Below, in pieces: positions 59,049 to 64,000 of a DNA stretch of 64,000 nucleotides (within the stretch, counting starts at the first letter, position 1; each line of letters opens with the position of its first letter). The notes beneath the pieces were generated by a model. The model was not told the origin of the DNA, did not search any database, and saw nothing but the letters and a program-made list of their open reading frames with translations. The position numbers and the translations under genes were made by a program. The DNA is from Parafrankia elaeagni (GTDB lineage Bacteria > Actinomycetota > Actinomycetes > Frankiales > Frankiaceae). Location: contig NZ_KB893721.1 in NCBI RefSeq assembly GCF_000374165.1, forward strand, positions 1 through 64,000, written 5' to 3'.

Positions 59049-59073
59049 AAAAGTCTAGATGTATTACCTAGAC
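59049..59073. promoter_or_regulatory. GntR-regulon operator candidate, site 4
   Basis: AAAAGTCTAGATGTATTA matches site 1 in 14 of 18 bases and extends into an inverted repeat GTCTAG-N9-CTAGAC (59053-59073). It lies between the divergent acyl-CoA ligase and solute-binding protein genes. Confidence 0.6.
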
Positions 59074-59248
59074 TCCGCGATCAGGTACCAGGAAGCCGGA
59101 TGCGCCTGCCGACGGCCGGCGCATCCTCCGGGATCTCCGGTGGCACCGGAGCCGGGCGAGCGCGGCCGCTCTCTCCCGATCCGCCGGCGCTGATGACCGG
59201 CGACGTCTCAGCGCGGCCATCCGGCCGCCCATCACGCAGGGACAGATC

Positions 59249-60532
59249 ATGGAACTGAGCACGCGGACAGGCAGCTTATGGACCCGCTCTCGCAGGCGCG
59301 GGCTGGTGGCGACGGCACTCACCGCGCTGGCACTCGCCGGCGCGGCGTGCGGCGGAGGCGACTCCGACCCGGGCCCGACGGACGATGGCGGCATCGACCG
59401 CTCGCTGCTCGGCCCGAGCCGGCCGGCCGGCGGCGCGCCGGTCAAGGTCGGCTTCATCAGCGACGGCAGCACACCGGCCTTCGACAACACGATCCAGATC
59501 GACGCCGCCGTCGCGATGACGAAGTACCTCAACGAGCACGCCGGGGGCATCGGCGGACGTCCGATCGAGCTGGTGACCTGCGAGACCGCGGCCGACCCCA
59601 GCCGGGCGGCGGACTGCGCGACCGACTTCGTCCAGGCCGACGTGACGATCACGGTCGCGGGCGAGTCGACGGCCATGGGAACGGCGTGGAAGCCACTGCA
59701 CGACGCCGGTATCCCGATCTTCGTCTACGCCACCACCGAGCAGGCGGCCATTCTCGACCGGGACTCCACGTTCGCGCTGGCGGACCAGATCGCGGGCCTG
59801 GCGGGGATGCCGATCACCGTGGCCAGGGAGAACAATCTGCCGAAGGTGACCGTCGTCGGCGTCGACGTGCCCGTGGTCACCGGGTTCTACGACGCCATCG
59901 GCGACCAGGTCTTCGGCGATGCCGGTCTGGAGCTGGAGGTGGTCGCCATCCCGCCCGACCAGGCGGACCTCAGCCCGCAGATGATCCGGATCGCGGGCGG
60001 CGGGCCGACCGAGGTGCACATCATCGGCGGCGACGCCTTCTGTATCGCGGCGTTCAACGGGCTGCGGGCGGCAAGCTTCGACGGGCCGGTCAGCGTCGTC
60101 AACCAGTGCGTCTCCGACAGCTCGAAGTCCGCCCTCGGCGACGCGCTCGAAGGCGTGTACGCGTCGGCACCGTTCGCGATCGACGACCACGAGAACCCGG
60201 ACCTGCGCCGGTGGCGCGCGATCGTGGACGCCTACGACGAGAACGACATCGACATGAGCAACTCGATGGGCTCCACTATCTTCGTCACGATGACGGCGCT
60301 GAGCCGGGCGCTCGACGGCTTCACCGGGGAGGTCACCCCCGCCCGCATCATCGAGAAGATCCGCTCCGCGCCGGAGCTGCCGTTGCCGGCCGCGCCGGGC
60401 CTGACCTTCCACTGTGACGGCCAGGCCAACCCGCTCGTGCCGGCCGCCTGCACCCGAGGCGGGCTGATGACGACCCTCGACGCGGAGGGCAGCCCGACAC
60501 TGCCCTACAAGCCGTTCGGCGACGAGGGCTGA
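59249..60532 (+). CDS. Solute-binding lipoprotein of a branched-chain-type ABC importer
   Basis: A 427-residue periplasmic-binding-protein fold I receptor. The N-terminus has a basic stretch, a hydrophobic core and a lipoprotein-like site ALAGAACGGG, where the Cys would be lipidated. The mature part begins VKVGFISDGSTPAFDNTIQIDAAVAMTKYLNEHAGGIGGRPIELV, the LivJ-type opening, and continues with VAGESTAMGTAWKPLHDAGIPIF and the lobe-2 strand EVHIIGGDAFCIAAF. In actinobacteria such receptors also bind aromatic or steroid acids. No permease or ATPase genes are in the window. AGGGACA precedes ATG 59249. It probably brings in the substrate of the catabolic genes. Confidence 0.85.
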   Translation: MELSTRTGSLWTRSRRRGLVATALTALALAGAACGGGDSDPGPTDDGGIDRSLLGPSRPAGGAPVKVGFISDGSTPAFDNTIQIDAAVAMTKYLNEHAGGIGGRPIELVTCETAADPSRAADCATDFVQADVTITVAGESTAMGTAWKPLHDAGIPIFVYATTEQAAILDRDSTFALADQIAGLAGMPITVARENNLPKVTVVGVDVPVVTGFYDAIGDQVFGDAGLELEVVAIPPDQADLSPQMIRIAGGGPTEVHIIGGDAFCIAAFNGLRAASFDGPVSVVNQCVSDSSKSALGDALEGVYASAPFAIDDHENPDLRRWRAIVDAYDENDIDMSNSMGSTIFVTMTALSRALDGFTGEVTPARIIEKIRSAPELPLPAAPGLTFHCDGQANPLVPAACTRGGLMTTLDAEGSPTLPYKPFGDEG

Positions 60533-60547
60533 GAACCGGCCCCGTCC

Positions 60548-61786
60548 ATGCCACCGGAAGGACTGAACGTGGATCTCGACGAGGCGGGCAGCGTCTTCAC
60601 CGACCCGACGGCGTACGCGGACGAGAAGCGGTTCCACGCCGCGACGGCGCTGCTGCGCCGCCACTCACCCGTGCACCGGGTCACCTCGGACGGCTTCGCG
60701 CCGTTCTGGGCGGTCACCCGGTACGAGGACGTCATGGCGATCTCCCGGGACGCGCAGGTGTGGCACAACGCGCCGCGGACAGCCGTCAGCCAGGACCCGA
60801 GCGCGCCCGCCCCACCGGTGCGCACGCTGGTGCAGATGGACGCGCCGGACCACCCGGTCTACCGGGGCGTCAGTGCCGACTGGTTCAAGCCGGCCGGTGT
60901 CCGGCGGCTGTCCGACCGCATCGCCCAGCTCGCGAAACGTTTCGTCGACCACATGGCGGACCTCGGCGGCGAATGCGACTTCGTCACGGACGTCGCCGCG
61001 CACTATCCGCTGTACGTCATCCTCTCCCTCCTCGGGCTGCCCGAGGAGGACTTCCCCCGGATGCTGACACTCACCCAGGAGCTGTTCGGCACCGACGACG
61101 TGGACCTCGCCCGCAACCCGGGCGACACCGCCGCCCTGGAGACCCTGCTGGACTTCTTCCAGTACTTCCAGACAGTGATCGCGAACCGCCGCGCGACGCC
61201 GAGCGACGACCTGGGCTCGGTGATCGCCAACGCCGCGGTCGACGGCGAGCAGATCGGCGAACTGGAGGCGGTCGGGTACTACGTCCTGATCGCCACCGCC
61301 GGGCACGACACGACGAGCGCGGCGATCTCGGGCGGGCTGCACGCGCTGCTCGAGCACCCGGACCAGTGGCGGCGACTGTCCGACGATCCGGGCCTGGTAC
61401 CCACCGCGGTCGAGGAGATGATCCGCTGGGTCTCCCCCGTCAAGCACTTCATGCGGACCGCGGCCGAGGACACCGTCGTGCGCGGCGTCCCGATCGCGGC
61501 CGGCGAGGCGGTGCTGCTGTCCTACCCGTCGGCCAACCGGGACGAGGACGTCTTCGCCGACCCCGGCGCGTTCGACGTGGCCCGGACCCCGAACAAGCAC
61601 GTCGGCTTCGGCTTCGGCGCCCACTACTGCCTCGGCACCCACCTCGCCCGGCTGGAGGGCCGTGCCCTCTACAACGAGCTGGTGCCACGCCTGCGCGAGG
61701 TCGAACTGGCCGGTGTACCCGAGTACATGCGGACCCTGTTCGTCGGCGGGCCCAAGCGTCTCCCCATCCGCTACACGATTTCCTGA
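60548..61786 (+). CDS. Cytochrome P450
   Basis: A 412-residue P450 with the haem loop FGFGAHYCLGTHLARLEGR (Cys361), I-helix ATAGHDTTSAAISGGLHAL and ExxR in EEMIRW. The GFGAHYCLG form and the NVDL...DPTAYADEKRFHAATALLRR start fit sterol or terpenoid hydroxylases of actinobacteria. It follows the binding protein by 15 bases and precedes a kinase by 18, so all three are one transcript. An oxidation early in breakdown of the imported compound is likely. Confidence 0.9.
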   Translation: MPPEGLNVDLDEAGSVFTDPTAYADEKRFHAATALLRRHSPVHRVTSDGFAPFWAVTRYEDVMAISRDAQVWHNAPRTAVSQDPSAPAPPVRTLVQMDAPDHPVYRGVSADWFKPAGVRRLSDRIAQLAKRFVDHMADLGGECDFVTDVAAHYPLYVILSLLGLPEEDFPRMLTLTQELFGTDDVDLARNPGDTAALETLLDFFQYFQTVIANRRATPSDDLGSVIANAAVDGEQIGELEAVGYYVLIATAGHDTTSAAISGGLHALLEHPDQWRRLSDDPGLVPTAVEEMIRWVSPVKHFMRTAAEDTVVRGVPIAAGEAVLLSYPSANRDEDVFADPGAFDVARTPNKHVGFGFGAHYCLGTHLARLEGRALYNELVPRLREVELAGVPEYMRTLFVGGPKRLPIRYTIS

Positions 61787-61804
61787 GTACTCCGGAGGCC
61801 AGGC

Positions 61805-62917
61805 ATGACCGAGTCGGCGGGCAGAACGCTGGAGTGGATCGTCGACGACCCCGGCGAGGTCACTCCCGAGTGGATGACCGACGCCCTGCGCCGCGGTGGC
61901 ACCGACGCCGAGGTCGTCGGGCTGCGCCACCAACCCGTCGGAGGCGGCCAGCTCAGTTCCAGCCACCGTTTTCACCTGGATGTCCGGCCCGGCGGCACCG
62001 ACCCGGCTCCCTCGTCGGTGGTACTCAAGCTGGCCGCCGGCTCCCCCGAGGGCCGGGGCCAGATCGTCCCCGGCTACCGCAGCGAGGTGGGCTACTACAC
62101 CAGGTTCGCCCCGGGCGCCCGGATCCGGGTCCCCCGGTGCTGGAGCGCCGCGATCACCGCCGACGGCAGGACCTTCACGCTGGTGCTCGAGGACGCGCAC
62201 CCGGCGCTGCCGGGCCTGCAGGTGGACGGCTGCGGCATCCCCGAGGCCGAGGCCGCGTTACGCAACCTCGCCGGCCTGCACGGCCCGTTCTGGAACACCG
62301 ACGGGCTCGCCGACGGCGCCGACTGGCTGCGCCGGACGGACGAGGCCGGTTTCGGCTTCCTCGGCGAGGTCCTCGCCGCGGCCATGGTGCCGTTCCTCGA
62401 CCGGTTCCGGGACCGGTTCCGGGACCGGCTCCCCCCGGCCGACGCGGACACGCTGCGCCGGACGGTCGACCACTTCGCCCGGTGGGGCCGGCAGGTCTGC
62501 ACCCGCCACACCCTCATCCACGGCGACTACCGGCTCGACAACCTGCTGTTCGCCGGGTCCCACGAGGTGATGGCGGTCGACTGGCAGTCGCTCGAGATCG
62601 GCTTCGCCGGCCGCGACGTCGCCTACTTCCTGTCCACCGCACTGCCGCCCGCGGTCCGGCGGGCTCAGGAGAACACCCTGGTTCGCGCCTATCACGAGCG
62701 GCTCGTCCAGATGGGGGTCGACGACTACCCGCTTGAGGAGTGCTTCCGGGACTACCGGCTCGGAACCCCGCAGGCACCGCTGCTCACCGTGCTCGGCTGC
62801 GTCTACGCGACCAACGAGCCCACCGAGAGCTCCGACCGGATGTTCCTCTCGATGATCACGAATGCGTGCAGCGCCATCCGCGACCTCGGCACCCTGGAGC
62901 TGCTCGGCAGCCGATGA
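61805..62917 (+). CDS. APH-family (aminoglycoside phosphotransferase-like) kinase
   Basis: A 370-residue protein kinase-like fold: nucleotide-binding RHQPVGGGQLSSSHRFHLDV, LKLAAG, then the catalytic loop TLIHGDYRLDNLLF and metal motif MAVDWQSLEIGFAGRDVAYFL. The set is that of the APH/ecdysteroid-kinase-like group often found beside acyl-CoA dehydrogenases, as in the ACAD10/11 fusion proteins that phosphorylate 4-hydroxy acids. GGAGGCCAGGC precedes ATG 61805. It may phosphorylate the hydroxylated product of the P450, so that the neighbouring dehydrogenases can remove it; antibiotic resistance is unlikely. Confidence 0.85.
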   Translation: MTESAGRTLEWIVDDPGEVTPEWMTDALRRGGTDAEVVGLRHQPVGGGQLSSSHRFHLDVRPGGTDPAPSSVVLKLAAGSPEGRGQIVPGYRSEVGYYTRFAPGARIRVPRCWSAAITADGRTFTLVLEDAHPALPGLQVDGCGIPEAEAALRNLAGLHGPFWNTDGLADGADWLRRTDEAGFGFLGEVLAAAMVPFLDRFRDRFRDRLPPADADTLRRTVDHFARWGRQVCTRHTLIHGDYRLDNLLFAGSHEVMAVDWQSLEIGFAGRDVAYFLSTALPPAVRRAQENTLVRAYHERLVQMGVDDYPLEECFRDYRLGTPQAPLLTVLGCVYATNEPTESSDRMFLSMITNACSAIRDLGTLELLGSR

Positions 62918-62947
62918 TCAGAGTTGCTTCCCGACGCCAGCGCCCGG

Positions 62948-64000
62948 TCAGCCCGACGGGTGCTGGCTGCGGGGCAGACGGCAGGCCTGCTCGGCGATGA
63001 TGTTGCGCTGGATCTCGCTGGTGCCCGCGTAGATCGCCGTGCCGAGCGAGAAGCGCAGGGCGTGCTCGATGCGGCCGTCGGCGAGCGCCGTGGGGTCGAG
63101 CCGGCTGCGCAGCGCGTCCGGCCCGACCAGCTCGGTCAGGTCCTCCGCCGCGTTGACCAGGGACTCGGTGCTGAACAGCTTCGACATCGGGCCCTCGGCC
63201 ACCGGGACCTGGCCGGCGGCACTCATCCAGGTGGTCCGCAGCTCCAGCAGCTGGGCGACCTCGAGCGCCGTCGCCCAGCGACCGAGGCGCGCCTGCACGT
63301 CGGGCTCGTGCAGCCGACCGCCGGCGCGCGCCCAGCCCTCCACCGCCCCGAGCAGGCGGTCCAGGTGCGGGCTGAACGCCGCGGAGTGCTCGTCCTGGAG
63401 CGCGAGCATCAGCGCCCGCCACCCGCCGTCGACCTCGCCGATGCGCCAGCGGTCCTCGACCACCACCTCGCTGAGGAACACGATGTTCGTCCGCTCCCCG
63501 GAGAGGGTGTACACGGCCTGCACTTCGATGCCGGGCTGGTCGAGGCGCACCAGGAACATGGTGAGGCCGGCGTGCCGCGGGCCGTCCGGACGAGTGCCGG
63601 TGCGGGTGAGCAGGAAGATGTAGTCGGTGACGTGGCCGTTGGTCGTGAACATCTTCTGGCCGTCCACGATCCAGCGGTCGCCGTCGCGGCGGGCCCGGGT
63701 CCGCACACCGGCGACGTCGGAACCCGCCTCCGGTTCGGTCATGCCCAGCGCGATGGTGAGCTCCCCGCGCAGGAACCGCGGGAGGATCTCGGCCCGCAGC
63801 TGTTCCGAGCCGACCACCCGGATGACGTTCGCGACCATCTCCGTGGTCGCCACCGCGTAGACCGGCGCCTCGGCCCTGGTCAGCTCCTCCTCCAGGACGT
63901 GGACCTCGTACGGGTTCAGCCGCCGGTGGCCGTCATCCCGTTCCCAGCCCGGGCCGACCCATCCGCGCTCGGCCAGCCGCCGGGCGAAGGCCGCGTCGTG
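62948..64000 (-). CDS. Acyl-CoA dehydrogenase (5' end outside window)
   Basis: 351 residues are visible and the frame runs through the window edge. Motifs: AERGWVGPGWERDDGHRRL, ELTIALGMTEPEAGSDVAG, DRWIVDGQKMFTTNGHVTDYIF, and the C-terminal LGTAIYAGTSEIQRNIIAEQACRLPR. Family length is ~390, so only about 40 residues are missing. It converges on the APH kinase gene with 30 bases between. It is the third acyl-CoA dehydrogenase of this regulon and probably handles a later or parallel oxidation. Confidence 0.9.
   Translation of the reverse strand, partial: HDAAFARRLAERGWVGPGWERDDGHRRLNPYEVHVLEEELTRAEAPVYAVATTEMVANVIRVVGSEQLRAEILPRFLRGELTIALGMTEPEAGSDVAGVRTRARRDGDRWIVDGQKMFTTNGHVTDYIFLLTRTGTRPDGPRHAGLTMFLVRLDQPGIEVQAVYTLSGERTNIVFLSEVVVEDRWRIGEVDGGWRALMLALQDEHSAAFSPHLDRLLGAVEGWARAGGRLHEPDVQARLGRWATALEVAQLLELRTTWMSAAGQVPVAEGPMSKLFSTESLVNAAEDLTELVGPDALRSRLDPTALADGRIEHALRFSLGTAIYAGTSEIQRNIIAEQACRLPRSQHPSG

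Noticed and set aside
61805-62917. APH-like kinase as an aminoglycoside resistance gene
   Set aside because: The context is acyl-CoA/P450 catabolism and the motifs are of the broad APH/EcK group, not of a specific resistance enzyme.

Overview
The window is very GC-rich DNA with GTG starts, tight 4-base gene overlaps and lineage-typical families (DUF574 methyltransferase, FAAL-linked PKS, sterol/lipid-type acyl-CoA dehydrogenase pairs). It most resembles an actinomycete of the Frankia type. That placement is inferred from gene content, not from a marker gene.

Left part (1-6.4 kb): a mosaic with the N-terminus of an IS66 transposase at the edge, a tiny secreted peptide, a twice-frameshifted aldo/keto reductase, a Ser/Thr-kinase remnant, then an intact Baeyer-Villiger-type monooxygenase converging on an acyl-CoA dehydrogenase, and a small secreted protein.

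Polyketide/lipid locus (6.4-25.1 kb, + strand): an ACP-GNAT fusion, a fatty acyl-AMP ligase, a SnoaL-like protein, a P450, a decayed and an intact luciferase-like oxidoreductase, a DUF574 methyltransferase, a hotdog thioesterase, a membrane-anchored ricin-type lectin, a single-module fully reducing PKS (KS-AT-DH-ER-KR-ACP, no release domain), a TetR regulator and an NTF2-like protein. A perfect CRP-type site (TGTGA-N6-TCACA) lies upstream. The FAAL probably activates a fatty acid for loading on a carrier protein, and the PKS extends it to a reduced, possibly methyl-branched chain.

RiPP locus (25.3-50.1 kb, nearly all - strand): the most unusual part. It has two NHLP-type precursor peptides. 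One ends in a Cys-rich core (STCACCCPCCCS), the other in an aliphatic core (AAAVVIIACYVDTK). The modifying enzymes are a fused azoline cyclodehydratase (E1-like + YcaO) with a SagB dehydrogenase; a second YcaO with TfuA (thioamidation pair); a B12-type radical SAM C-methyltransferase with a DUF5825 partner; and a split LanB made of a glutamylation protein and an elimination domain fused to a nitroreductase-like domain. Export is by the three-part NHLM system (HlyD, C39 peptidase/ABC, second ABC). A MerR-type and a SARP/NB-ARC regulator carry the same 20-bp motif upstream. The azoline enzymes and exporter sit with the Cys-rich precursor, and the thioamidation and methylation enzymes sit with the aliphatic one, so the locus may make two products or one heavily modified hybrid. 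A C-terminal amidohydrolase fragment touches the left end of the locus and suggests an insertion or deletion boundary.

Right part (50.2-64 kb): a lipid/sterol-like catabolic regulon with a GntR/FCD regulator, two crotonases, two acyl-CoA ligases, an acyl-CoA dehydrogenase pair plus a further one cut by the window edge, a solute-binding lipoprotein, a P450 and an APH-type kinase. Four copies of an AT-rich operator-like motif (AAAATCTCTAGATGTATG and variants) sit before the regulator and the main transcription units, which points to a single regulon.
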